Shown here piece by piece: positions 20,283 to 29,535 of a stretch of 32,294 bases of DNA. Position numbers and translations under genes: made by a program. The DNA lies in assembly GCA_029218545.1 (NCBI GenBank), contig JAQXRN010000219.1, positions 1 to 32,294 on the forward strand. Reading direction: 5' to 3'. Under the pieces are notes generated by a model. It was not told the origin of the DNA and ran no database searches. It worked only from the letters and a program-made list of their open reading frames with translations. This DNA is from Bacillota bacterium. GTDB lineage: Bacteria > Bacillota > Clostridia > Peptostreptococcales > Anaerovoracaceae. The first letter of the stretch is position 1, and every line of letters starts with the position of its first letter.

Positions 20283-22082
20283 ATGGATATTTTCTCAGTA
20301 ATTAGCTTGTTGGGCGGACTTGCCATGTTCCTTTATGGTATGGAAGTAATGGGCGACGGGTTAAAAAATGCATCAGGTAGTGCATTAAAGAATGTTTTAG
20401 GAAAGGCAACAAAGAACATAATCTTTGGCGTTATTACAGGTATGCTGGTTACAGCGGTAATCCAAAGTTCGACTGCTACCATAGTCCTAACGGTAGGTCT
20501 TATTTCAGCAGGAATTTTAGACTTAAAGCAGGCGGTCAGCATCGTTATGGGTGCAAACATAGGTACAACTATAACTGCACAGATAATCAGACTTATGGAT
20601 ATCGATTCCACAGGAAATATGATACTTGAATTTTTCAAACCGTCAACCCTTGCACCAATCGCTTTGATTGTAGGTATCCTGCTGATAATGTTTATCAAAC
20701 TTCCAAACAGCAATACTACAGGAGAAATATTCATGGGATTCGGTATTCTCTTTGCCGGATTGATGAATATGACCGCTGCAGTTGAACCTTTATCAGAATC
20801 TCAGGAGTTTATTAATCTCATGTCGAGATTTGGAGATCAGCCTATTTTGGCATTGCTTGTAGGTCTTGTAATGACTGTAATAATTCAGAGCTCATCTGCA
20901 ATGGTAGGTATGATTCAGGCATTATCTGTAACTGGTGCGATGACATTTAATCTCATTTATCCGATGATTATGGGTATTAACCTGGGTACATGCGTTACTA
21001 CAGCTCTTGTTTGCTCAATCGGATCTTCAAAGGATGCCAAGAGAACAGGTGTAGTACATATTGTGTTTAACACAATCGGTACAGTTTTGTTTATGGTTGC
21101 TATGTCAGTAATCAAGGCCTTTGGTGGAATGCCTGATTTATGGACAAGCGTTGTTAACAGCGGTGGCATAGCTAACTTCCAGACAATATTCAACTTACTT
21201 ACAGCTATCGTTTTGATTCCTTTTGCAGGATTACTTGTTAAAATTTCACTTAAGGTAGTTAAACCTGATCCTATTGAAGAAGAAGACAAGGCAGATTTGG
21301 CTGTTCCTGACCAGAAACTGTTTGAAGTACCTGAAGTGGCATTGTCAGAAGCCAGCAAAGCGATCAACAAGATGGGCAGAACAGCTCTTAAGAACCTTAA
21401 GAGAAGTGTCAAGCTCATCGAGGTTTATGATGAAGGAAGAATTGCAGTTATCAATGACAATGAAGACAACATAGACATGTTTACAGACAGCATGGAAAAC
21501 TACCTGATAAATCTTTCCAAACATGTTGAAAATCATGGTGACGGACAGAGAATCAATACTTTGCTTCAGACATCCTCTAACCTTGAAAGAATAGGTGACC
21601 ATGCAACTAACATCATGGAAGTCGCAGAAAATATCAATAATGATAAACTGATACTTTCCGATGAAGCAATTGATGAACTCAACATTGTGAAAGACGCAGT
21701 ATTTGAAATAACTGAGCTTGCAATTGATTCCTTTGAAAAGATGGATGCCGATTTAGCAAGAAGAGTAGAACCTCTTGAAGAAGTAATCGATGAAATGGTT
21801 ACAACATTAAAGAATGCGCATATTGAACGTCTGAAACAGGGCAGATGCACTGTTCCAAACGGAATGTCTTTCGTAGAACTGCTAAACAATTTTGAGAGAA
21901 TTGCCGACCAGTGTTCCAACATAGGACTTCTTGTATTGACTGAAAAGGTTGATAAGGTTAAGGGTAATCACCATGCTTATGTACGTGAACTTCATAAGGG
22001 CGGAGATGAAATCTACAACGCAGAACTGGCAAAAAGAAGAGAACAATATCTGGATAATGATATAATCCAAAAATATCTTTAA
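20283..22082 (+). CDS. Na/Pi cotransporter family protein with C-terminal PhoU-like domain
   Basis: GLAMFLYGMEVMGDGLKNASG, QSSTATIVLTVGL, GANIGTTITAQ, QSSSAMVGM repeats; helical C-terminus. Start at ATG 20283 after GAAAGGAAAG. Confidence 0.92.
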   Translation: MDIFSVISLLGGLAMFLYGMEVMGDGLKNASGSALKNVLGKATKNIIFGVITGMLVTAVIQSSTATIVLTVGLISAGILDLKQAVSIVMGANIGTTITAQIIRLMDIDSTGNMILEFFKPSTLAPIALIVGILLIMFIKLPNSNTTGEIFMGFGILFAGLMNMTAAVEPLSESQEFINLMSRFGDQPILALLVGLVMTVIIQSSSAMVGMIQALSVTGAMTFNLIYPMIMGINLGTCVTTALVCSIGSSKDAKRTGVVHIVFNTIGTVLFMVAMSVIKAFGGMPDLWTSVVNSGGIANFQTIFNLLTAIVLIPFAGLLVKISLKVVKPDPIEEEDKADLAVPDQKLFEVPEVALSEASKAINKMGRTALKNLKRSVKLIEVYDEGRIAVINDNEDNIDMFTDSMENYLINLSKHVENHGDGQRINTLLQTSSNLERIGDHATNIMEVAENINNDKLILSDEAIDELNIVKDAVFEITELAIDSFEKMDADLARRVEPLEEVIDEMVTTLKNAHIERLKQGRCTVPNGMSFVELLNNFERIADQCSNIGLLVLTEKVDKVKGNHHAYVRELHKGGDEIYNAELAKRREQYLDNDIIQKYL

Positions 22083-22091
22083 TAAATAATT

Positions 22092-22122
22092 TAGGCACTT
22101 TGTTCATAACAGAGTGCCTATT
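22092..22122 (+). terminator. Intrinsic terminator after the Na/Pi cotransporter gene
   Basis: AGGCACTTTGTT / AACAGAGTGCCT stem with 4-nt loop, short T tail. Confidence 0.7.
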
Positions 22123-22162
22123 TTCATATAATCTTTTATCAGAAATTATAGGTGGAGGTTAT

Positions 22163-23641
22163 ATGATGAATGCAGTCATTTATGAGGATATAGGAAAACG
22201 AGCAGGAGGAGATATTTATATAGGAGTATGCGGCCCTGTGAGAACAGGAAAATCTTCCTTCATAAAGCGATTTATGGATGTGATGGTGCTCCCAAACATG
22301 ACAAATCAATATGAAAAAACAAGAGTAATGGACGAATTACCTCAAAGTGGTGAAGGAAAGACTATAACCACCACAGAACCAAAATTTATTCCACCTGAGG
22401 CCGCAGTAATCAGAACAAAAAATGGTGCAGAATTCAAGGTAAGACTTGTAGATTGCGTGGGTTATCTTGTACCGGGAGTTCTTGGTAATTTAGAAGACGG
22501 AAAGGAACGAAGGGTCAATACGCCGTGGTTTAATGAACAGATTCCTTTCAGCAAAGCAGCAGAAATAGGTACAGAAAAGGTAATAAAAGATCATTCCGTA
22601 ATAGGCATAGTGATCACATCTGACGGAAGCTTTGGAGATTTACCAAGACATAGTTTTATAGATGCTGAGAGAAAGACCATAAATCAACTTAAGGAGCTGC
22701 ATAAACCTTTTGTGATAGTATTAAATTCTGCAACACCTCAAAACACAAGAACAAAGGAATTGGCAGAAAGTCTTGAAAATGAGTATCAGATTCCTGTAAT
22801 TGCAACCAATTGTCAGCGTATGAACGAAGATTCCTTTGACGAATTGTTTGAAAAACTTTTATACCAGTTTCCTGCTGCTGAAATTCACTTCAAGTTGCCT
22901 TCATTCCTCGAAAGCCTCGAAAATGAACACTGGATTAAAGAAACCATTATTTCAAGTGTAAAGAACTGGATGAAGGACGTTGATACTCTTGGCGATGTCA
23001 TCGAGAAGGCAGTATATGTGGCAGACGGAAATGTAATGAAAAGTGCAAAGGCAGGAGAGGTGGATGTATCAACAGGGAAGGTAATAATAGAGCCAAGGGT
23101 GGATGATAACCTTTATTATAAAGTCATTGAAGAATTTTTAGGAGCGCCTGTGGCAAACGAAGGTCAGTTGTTTATGCTTCTGAAGGAATATGCCTATGGA
23201 AAGCGTGCTTATGACAACATCAAAGATGCAATTGAGAAGGTCAATAATGATGAATACGGAATTGTATCACCTAAGCTTAGCGATATGACTCTTGCAAAGC
23301 CTGAGGTATTCAAATCAGGCAACAAGTATGGTGTTAAAATTTGTGCAACAGCGCCATGCTTACATATAATCAAAACCAATATTACTACAGAAATATCGCC
23401 TGTAGTGGGAACTGAAAGCCAATCAAAGGAACTTGCCGACATGCTGGCAAGCAAATTTGAGAGTGAGGATGAAGACATCTGGGAAACAAATCTATTCGGA
23501 AAAACATTAAAGGATATGGTTATTGAGCAGATGACAACAAAGGTGTCAGAAATGCCTCAGGGCGTTCAGAAAAAGGTTCAGAAATCTCTTCAAAAAATAA
23601 GTGACGACGGTAAAGATTATTTTATTTGTATTATTTTATAG
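22163..23641 (+). CDS. spoIVA: Stage IV sporulation protein A (spore coat morphogenetic ATPase)
   Basis: MMNAVIYEDIGKRAGGDIYIGVCGPVRTGKSSFIKRFMDVMVLPNM; C-terminal ICIIL; RBS GGTGGAGG. Position downstream of der/gpsA resembles other spore formers. Confidence 0.95.
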   Translation: MMNAVIYEDIGKRAGGDIYIGVCGPVRTGKSSFIKRFMDVMVLPNMTNQYEKTRVMDELPQSGEGKTITTTEPKFIPPEAAVIRTKNGAEFKVRLVDCVGYLVPGVLGNLEDGKERRVNTPWFNEQIPFSKAAEIGTEKVIKDHSVIGIVITSDGSFGDLPRHSFIDAERKTINQLKELHKPFVIVLNSATPQNTRTKELAESLENEYQIPVIATNCQRMNEDSFDELFEKLLYQFPAAEIHFKLPSFLESLENEHWIKETIISSVKNWMKDVDTLGDVIEKAVYVADGNVMKSAKAGEVDVSTGKVIIEPRVDDNLYYKVIEEFLGAPVANEGQLFMLLKEYAYGKRAYDNIKDAIEKVNNDEYGIVSPKLSDMTLAKPEVFKSGNKYGVKICATAPCLHIIKTNITTEISPVVGTESQSKELADMLASKFESEDEDIWETNLFGKTLKDMVIEQMTTKVSEMPQGVQKKVQKSLQKISDDGKDYFICIIL

Positions 23642-23683
23642 TAAAACAAGTATCACATTTTATAATATGCACAAAATAATAGC

Positions 23684-24904
23684 ATGGAAAAAAGAATCAT
23701 TTTAGTGGTAATCTGTACCTCGTTTATTACAACTTTTATGGGAAGTGCTCTGACATTATCAATTCCCTCAATTGAAAATCAATTTAATATCAGTGCCAGC
23801 GCTGTCAGCTGGGTGGTTACAATATATATGCTTACATGCGCTGCACTGGCAATTCCTTTCGGCTTACTTGCTGACAGAAGTGACAGAAAAAAGATTCTTT
23901 CCATAGGAATCTTTGTTTTTTTTGCTTCATCCATCTGTATTCTGCTGGCAGGAAACTTTGTCATGCTTCTTTTTATCAGATTTGGGCAGGGAGTCGGTGC
24001 GGCAATGATTTTCAGCACTATCATAGCAGTATTGATAGATTCTTGTGATGAAAAAGAAAGAGGAAAAATCATTGGTTATCAGACAAGTTCAAACTATCTG
24101 GGTCTATCCCTTGGTCCGGTTTTGGGAGGCTTTTGTAATTACTATTTAGGGTGGAAATCTGTTTTTTATATTGCGGCAGCTGTTTCTTTGGCTGCACTTG
24201 TACTTGCTGTTTCAACCTTTGGCAAGAATATATTTAAGGCAGATAAAAAAAGCTCAACAGGTGTTAAAAGTTTTCATAATAAGAAAAAAAGCTTTAAATT
24301 GTTTAAAAATCCTGCTTATTTATGCTCAAATATAGCAGCACTTATTAACTATGGCTCTATTTATGCCATAAGTTATCTCGTTTCAATATATCTGCAGGTG
24401 GTCATGGACTACAGCTCAAAAGGCGCAGGTCTTATTTTGGTAGCATCACCTGTGTTAATAACTCTTTTATCACCTGTTGCCGGAAGATTATCAGACAAAT
24501 ATTCTCCAGGCAGGCTGTCGGCTTTTGGCATGGCAATATGTTTATCCAGCCTTTTGGCATTAGTCTTTACCCTTGAAAATAAAAGCCTTGCAATAATTAT
24601 TATCATATTGTCGCTGTCTGGAATCGGTTGTGCTTTTTTCTCTACGCCAAATACAGCATCAGTAATGAAAAACGTAGAAGAAGACCAATATGGACTTGCT
24701 AATTCTGTGCTTTCAACCATGAGGTCTCTAGGCCACGGCATCAGCATGGGGATTATTTCTCTTATACTGGGCCATTATATTGGAGATTTGCCCTTTGCAA
24801 AAGCTCCTGAAAGCCAGCTAATAATCAGCATAAAAATGTGCTTTATTATTTTTTCCGTCATTACCTTTGTGGGAATTTTTATGGCAGGCAAACGTAAATC
24901 GTGA
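23684..24904 (+). CDS. MFS transporter (drug-efflux type)
   Basis: SAVSWVVTIYMLTCAALAIPFGLLADRSDRKKIL and RFGQGVGAAMIFSTIIAVL motifs, multiple TM segments. Confidence 0.85.
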   Translation: MEKRIILVVICTSFITTFMGSALTLSIPSIENQFNISASAVSWVVTIYMLTCAALAIPFGLLADRSDRKKILSIGIFVFFASSICILLAGNFVMLLFIRFGQGVGAAMIFSTIIAVLIDSCDEKERGKIIGYQTSSNYLGLSLGPVLGGFCNYYLGWKSVFYIAAAVSLAALVLAVSTFGKNIFKADKKSSTGVKSFHNKKKSFKLFKNPAYLCSNIAALINYGSIYAISYLVSIYLQVVMDYSSKGAGLILVASPVLITLLSPVAGRLSDKYSPGRLSAFGMAICLSSLLALVFTLENKSLAIIIIILSLSGIGCAFFSTPNTASVMKNVEEDQYGLANSVLSTMRSLGHGISMGIISLILGHYIGDLPFAKAPESQLIISIKMCFIIFSVITFVGIFMAGKRKS

Positions 24905-24910
24905 TATAAT
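24902..24910 (+). promoter_or_regulatory. Extended -10 promoter-like element (TGATATAAT) upstream of cls and the MurT/GatD-like set
   Basis: TG-A-TATAAT at 24902-24910, about 45 nt before the ATG at 24956; -35 weak. Confidence 0.5.
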
Positions 24911-24955
24911 GTATAGAGTTGTGTAAAGAATTATCTAGGGGTAACAGGATTAGAG

Positions 24956-26419
24956 ATGGTCAACTTAATTAATTTCTTAAATCAATCATTCCCAGCGATT
25001 GTTCTGGTATATATAATCAATGCACTATTGGTATTATCCATCATCTTTATTGAGCGAAAAACTCCTACTGCAACTTTGGCATGGATTATGGTAATAACCT
25101 TTGTGCCAATTGTTGGATTTATTATTTATCTTGTGTTTAATCAGAATCTGGCAAGGAGCAAGATAAACAAACGTACAGAGAAAGAAGAATTCATCACCAG
25201 CAATGCAATGAAAAAGCAGAGAAGTGCTATGAAAGAAGGTAATTTTAACTATCGCAGTTCAGTTGCCGAAAAGTGGAAGCACATGATTACGCTGAATCAG
25301 GTCTATGGTGATGCATATCTCACAGAAGATAACGATATCAGGCTCATTACTGATGGTAATGAGAAGATGAATATGCTTCTGAAAGATATAAGGAAAGCTC
25401 AAAAAAGCATTAATGTAGAGTATTTTATTATAAAAAGAGATTTCGTAGGAAAACAGTTTATCGATGAACTTACAAAGAAGGCGAAAGAAGGAGTGGAGGT
25501 AAGACTTCTCGTAGATGCCCTTGGAAGCCGTTATATAGGAAGAAGGTTCCTTAAGGATTATCTTACTGCAGGCGGTAAAGTCGGATATTTCTTTAAGCCA
25601 AAGTTTATTTTCTTTGGAATAAAGTTTAACTACAGAAACCATCGAAAAATTGTAGTAATCGATAACGAGATTGCTTATACGGGCGGTTTCAATGTTGCCA
25701 AGGAGTATTTGGGACAAAAGCGAAAGTTCGGTTATTGGAGAGACACCCATATCAGAATCGAAGGAGAGGCTGTTTATGACCTTAATTCCAGATTTATATT
25801 AGACTGGAGATACACTACCAAGGAAAAAATTGAATCAATTCCCGTAGAGCAAAATCAGAATCCTGAAGGAAATAAGAGCATTCAGATTGTATCCTGCGGT
25901 CCGGAAGCTCCCAAGGAGGAAGTTAAACGTGCTTTTATGCGAATGATTACTTCTGCAAAAAAGAATGTATATTTACAAACGCCATATTTTATTCCTGATC
26001 CAAGCATTCTTGAGTCGTTAAAGATGGCTTCTCAATCAGGTGTTGACATAAGGATAATGATTCCGTGTATGCCTGATCATATATTTGTATATTGGGCCAC
26101 ATATGCTTATGTGGGAGAGCTTCTTCGTTCAGGTGCGAGAGCTTTCATATATGACAATGGGTTTCTGCATTCAAAGACAATGGTGGTTGATGGTGAAGTA
26201 AGCACCATTGGCTCTGCAAACTTTGACAACAGAAGCTTCAGATTAAACTTTGAAACAAACGCATTTATATATGATCAAAGATTTGCTCAAAAAATGGAAG
26301 ACGTGTTTATTGAGGACATGCAGTATTGTCATGAACTTACACTCAAGGACTATGAGAGCAGAAGTGTGATTATCAGATTTAAAGAGGCAATTTCGAGATT
26401 GCTTTCAGATATATTATAG
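24956..26419 (+). CDS. cls: Cardiolipin synthase (two PLD HKD motifs)
   Basis: N-terminal TM segments; NHRKIVVIDNEIAYTGGFN and HSKTMVVDGEVSTIGSANFDNRS HKD motifs. Confidence 0.92.
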   Translation: MVNLINFLNQSFPAIVLVYIINALLVLSIIFIERKTPTATLAWIMVITFVPIVGFIIYLVFNQNLARSKINKRTEKEEFITSNAMKKQRSAMKEGNFNYRSSVAEKWKHMITLNQVYGDAYLTEDNDIRLITDGNEKMNMLLKDIRKAQKSINVEYFIIKRDFVGKQFIDELTKKAKEGVEVRLLVDALGSRYIGRRFLKDYLTAGGKVGYFFKPKFIFFGIKFNYRNHRKIVVIDNEIAYTGGFNVAKEYLGQKRKFGYWRDTHIRIEGEAVYDLNSRFILDWRYTTKEKIESIPVEQNQNPEGNKSIQIVSCGPEAPKEEVKRAFMRMITSAKKNVYLQTPYFIPDPSILESLKMASQSGVDIRIMIPCMPDHIFVYWATYAYVGELLRSGARAFIYDNGFLHSKTMVVDGEVSTIGSANFDNRSFRLNFETNAFIYDQRFAQKMEDVFIEDMQYCHELTLKDYESRSVIIRFKEAISRLLSDIL

Positions 26420-26429
26420 GAGGATTAAA

Positions 26430-27800
26430 ATGTTACGATTTTATATAACATTATGGATTTCAAAATTTGCAATGTGGGTTTATAAGCTGAGAGGTCAGGA
26501 GAGAAATGACAGACCTGGCTTGCTGGCATTTAAACTCTGCCCTGATTTTTTAAAGTACATTAAAAAACCACCTATTGTAATTACCATAACAGGTACCAAT
26601 GGTAAATCAACTACATCTGCATTAATAAACAATAAACTGGTTGAGGAAGGGTATAAGGTTTCTTTCAATGACTGGGGTGCAAATCTGTATGCAGGTTTTG
26701 CATTAAATCTAATGCGTTGTGTTAATATTTTTAATAAATCCACTTATGACGTGTCTGTTCTGGAAGCAGATGAAAGAACTCTTGATATTTCCATGGGACA
26801 GATAGAGCCAAATTACATCTTAGTTACAAATATTTGTAAAGACTCACTTAGAAGAAACGGACATCCTGAGTTTATATTTGACATAGTTGATAGAACCTTT
26901 GATATTCTTGGTGACAAGACTACTGCAATATTAAATGCCAATGACCCGATAAGCTCACAACTTGCAAAAAAATCAAAGAGGGTCTTCTACGGAATGACAG
27001 ATATTAATGCTAATCCTTTCGAGAATGGGGTAAAAGACATAGCCGTATGTCCAAACTGCGGTGAGTTGATTAGATATAATTACAGACTATATAGACATCT
27101 TGGAGATTTCTATTGTCCGAACTGTGATTTCAAAACTCCTGAAATCAAGTACTATGCAAAGAGTGTTGATTTAGAAGGCAGAAAAATGACCGTAGAAGAA
27201 AATGGCGAAGACTTCGAATATCCTCTGATTTCTGATGCAGTTTTTAACTCTTTTAATGTGTTGTCTTGCATTGCAGTTTTAAGAGAATTGTGCAAATCAA
27301 AAGAAGAAATAGCTAAGTTTCTGGAGACTCAGCAGGTTACAAAAATAAGAGAAACATGTGTTGAATACAATGGCATCAAATATTATACATATGGTGCAAA
27401 AAGCCAAAATATTAGTGCGGCATCTACTGTTTTTGAATATATGGCGAAGGAACCATCTGACAAAAATGTTGTGTTACTGTTGGATGAACTTCAGGATAAA
27501 AACCATCCTACAGAGACTCTTACTTGGCTTTATGAAACTGACTATGAGTTTTTAAACAGTCCAAATATTAAAAAAATAATAGTTGGTGGACACATGTTTT
27601 TAAACCACAAGTTAAGGCTGTTGTTAGCAGGGATTCCTGAAGAAAAGATTATTTGTGTCGAGAGCGAATCAGAGATACCAAACTATGTAGATACAGAAGG
27701 AATCGAAAAAGTCTATGTTTTATTTGAGATTGATTGTGTTACAAAAGCAAGAAACATGAGAGATGCAATCGTTGAAAAGGCAAAGGAGGGAGCTCGATAA
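26430..27800 (+). CDS. MurT-like Mur ligase family protein (copy 1), divergent
   Basis: P-loop TITGTNGKSTTSALI; four-Cys zinc ribbon CPNCGELIRYNYRLYRHLGDFYCPNCDF; C-terminal Mur ligase domain; RBS AGGAGG. Followed by a GatD-like gene with 1-nt overlap. Confidence 0.85.
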   Translation: MLRFYITLWISKFAMWVYKLRGQERNDRPGLLAFKLCPDFLKYIKKPPIVITITGTNGKSTTSALINNKLVEEGYKVSFNDWGANLYAGFALNLMRCVNIFNKSTYDVSVLEADERTLDISMGQIEPNYILVTNICKDSLRRNGHPEFIFDIVDRTFDILGDKTTAILNANDPISSQLAKKSKRVFYGMTDINANPFENGVKDIAVCPNCGELIRYNYRLYRHLGDFYCPNCDFKTPEIKYYAKSVDLEGRKMTVEENGEDFEYPLISDAVFNSFNVLSCIAVLRELCKSKEEIAKFLETQQVTKIRETCVEYNGIKYYTYGAKSQNISAASTVFEYMAKEPSDKNVVLLLDELQDKNHPTETLTWLYETDYEFLNSPNIKKIIVGGHMFLNHKLRLLLAGIPEEKIICVESESEIPNYVDTEGIEKVYVLFEIDCVTKARNMRDAIVEKAKEGAR

Positions 27801-28498
27801 TGAAAAAAATAGAATTACTTTTCCCAGAACTTTGTAACATTTACGGAGAAAGCTATAATGTGGAGTACTTAAAAAGAAGTAATCCGCAGAACATCGAAAT
27901 AATCAGCACAAATCATAAAACACAGCCTCTTTTTATTACAGAAGATGTAGATATGATTTATCTTGGATGCACAACAGAGAGAAAGCAAGAAACAATTATT
28001 GAAATATTAAAGCCTCATGTTTCAAGAATAAAAGAACTAATTGAAAAAGGTGTAGTTTTCCTTGCTACAGGCAATTCAGTTGAGATTTTTGGTAAATATA
28101 TTAAAGATGGCGATAGAACCATTGATGCATTAGGGATTTTCGATTTCTGGTCTGAACGTTATATGAACAGAGACAGACATAATTCTCAGTTTATAGGTGA
28201 ATACAACGGGATGTCAATGCTTGGCCACAGAAGTCAGTTTTCTTTTGCTTTTGGAGATTTTGATAATTACTTTATCGAAATAGAAAAGGGAATTGGTATG
28301 AATCCTGAAACAAAGCGGGAGGGAATTCATGTAAACAATTTCTATGGCACTTATTCGCTGGGACCTTTCTTGATTTTAAATCCTCACTTTGCGAAGGAAC
28401 TATTGGCAAAAATGGGACTATCTACTGATTTATGTTTTGAAAAAGTAATTTTAGAAGCATATGAATATAGATTGGCAGAACTTAAGAAAACTATTTAG
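27800..28498 (+). CDS. GatD-like class I amidotransferase-fold protein (copy 1), catalytic Cys/His apparently absent
   Basis: Overall layout of GatD (N-term CNIYGESYNVEYLK, DALGIFDFWSER, KREGIHVNNFYGTYSLGPFLILNP), but TGNS replaces ICGGY and SLGP replaces LHGP. Confidence 0.8.
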   Translation: MKKIELLFPELCNIYGESYNVEYLKRSNPQNIEIISTNHKTQPLFITEDVDMIYLGCTTERKQETIIEILKPHVSRIKELIEKGVVFLATGNSVEIFGKYIKDGDRTIDALGIFDFWSERYMNRDRHNSQFIGEYNGMSMLGHRSQFSFAFGDFDNYFIEIEKGIGMNPETKREGIHVNNFYGTYSLGPFLILNPHFAKELLAKMGLSTDLCFEKVILEAYEYRLAELKKTI

Positions 28499-28509
28499 AA
28501 GGTGACAAA

Positions 28510-29505
28510 ATGATTAATATAAATTTTTTACTGAAAAGAATGAAGAATGCCAACTACAAGGGGTTTATTGATTCTGCAAAGAGAATAAGCAAAATTAATC
28601 ATAAACCTTGGATGGTAAATCTGGCTGATTGTCTTGCATGTACTGCAAAATATGGTTCGGGTTATATTGATTATGAAACCTTTGAAATGTTTGAACTTGG
28701 ACCAAAAGACAGAGCGAATATCTTAACAATTAATAAAAACAATGAACTTGTTAAGATGTTAAATGAGCAGAGCTTTTCACCATATTTTGAAGATAAAGCA
28801 AAATTTAACGAAAAATTCGATAAATACTTAAAGAGAGAATGGCTTTACTTAAATGAAAACAGCTTAGAAGATTTCAAGTTATTTATAAAGGATAAAGAAA
28901 AAATAATCGCAAAGCCCCTTGATCAATGCTGTGGGCGAGGTATAGATATTTATTCTGTAAAGGATTATGATGCTGAGACACTCTTTAATTCTCTGATAAG
29001 CCAAAAGGCGTATCTAATTGAGGAGGTCGTAAAGCAGCATCCAATAATGGATACTTTATCATCAAGTTCTGTTAACACAATAAGAATTATTACTATATTA
29101 AATGGTGATAATGTTAATTTGGTTGCCGGCTGTGTAAGAATGAGCAGAAATGGTAATATAGTAGATAATTTTAATAGCGGTGGACTTTCAGGAATTTTAA
29201 ATATTAATACCGGAAAAATTGTTACTGATGGATATGATAAATTCAGAAGTACCTTTAAGAAACATCCTGATACCGGAACGATAATAAACGGTTTTGAAGT
29301 TCCAATGTGGGATGATGTCGTTAATTTGGTGGTTGAAGCTGCAAAAGTGGTTCCACAGATAAGATATGTTGGCTGGGATGTTGCAATCAGTAACAAATAT
29401 GGTCCTCTGTTGATTGAAGGAAACAGTTATCCCGGTCAAGACGTTACACAGTATCCGAAACTAAATCTGGGTACCTATAGTGTAATGATGGATGCAATAA
29501 AATAA
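28510..29505 (+). CDS. ATP-grasp family protein (sugar-transfer-associated ATP-grasp type)
   Basis: KEKIIAKPLDQCCGRGIDIYSV, YLIEEVVKQHPIMDTLSSSSVNTIRIITI, NFNSGGLSGILNINTGKIVTDG, GWDVAISNKYGPLLIEGNSYPGQD; RBS GAAGGTG. Confidence 0.85.
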   Translation: MININFLLKRMKNANYKGFIDSAKRISKINHKPWMVNLADCLACTAKYGSGYIDYETFEMFELGPKDRANILTINKNNELVKMLNEQSFSPYFEDKAKFNEKFDKYLKREWLYLNENSLEDFKLFIKDKEKIIAKPLDQCCGRGIDIYSVKDYDAETLFNSLISQKAYLIEEVVKQHPIMDTLSSSSVNTIRIITILNGDNVNLVAGCVRMSRNGNIVDNFNSGGLSGILNINTGKIVTDGYDKFRSTFKKHPDTGTIINGFEVPMWDDVVNLVVEAAKVVPQIRYVGWDVAISNKYGPLLIEGNSYPGQDVTQYPKLNLGTYSVMMDAIK

Positions 29506-29535
29506 GGAAGGAATATCCGGTAGGGTAATTATGCA

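Noticed and set aside
9771-22082. plsX-rnc-smc-ftsY-der-plsY-gpsA-miaB cluster as an unusual system
   Set aside because: All are standard housekeeping genes in orders common in Firmicutes; no unexplained ORF lies between them.
22100-22162. N-terminal extension of spoIVA in the ORF track
   Set aside because: Runs through the upstream terminator hairpin; GGTGGAGG precedes ATG 22163, which gives the expected SpoIVA N-terminus.
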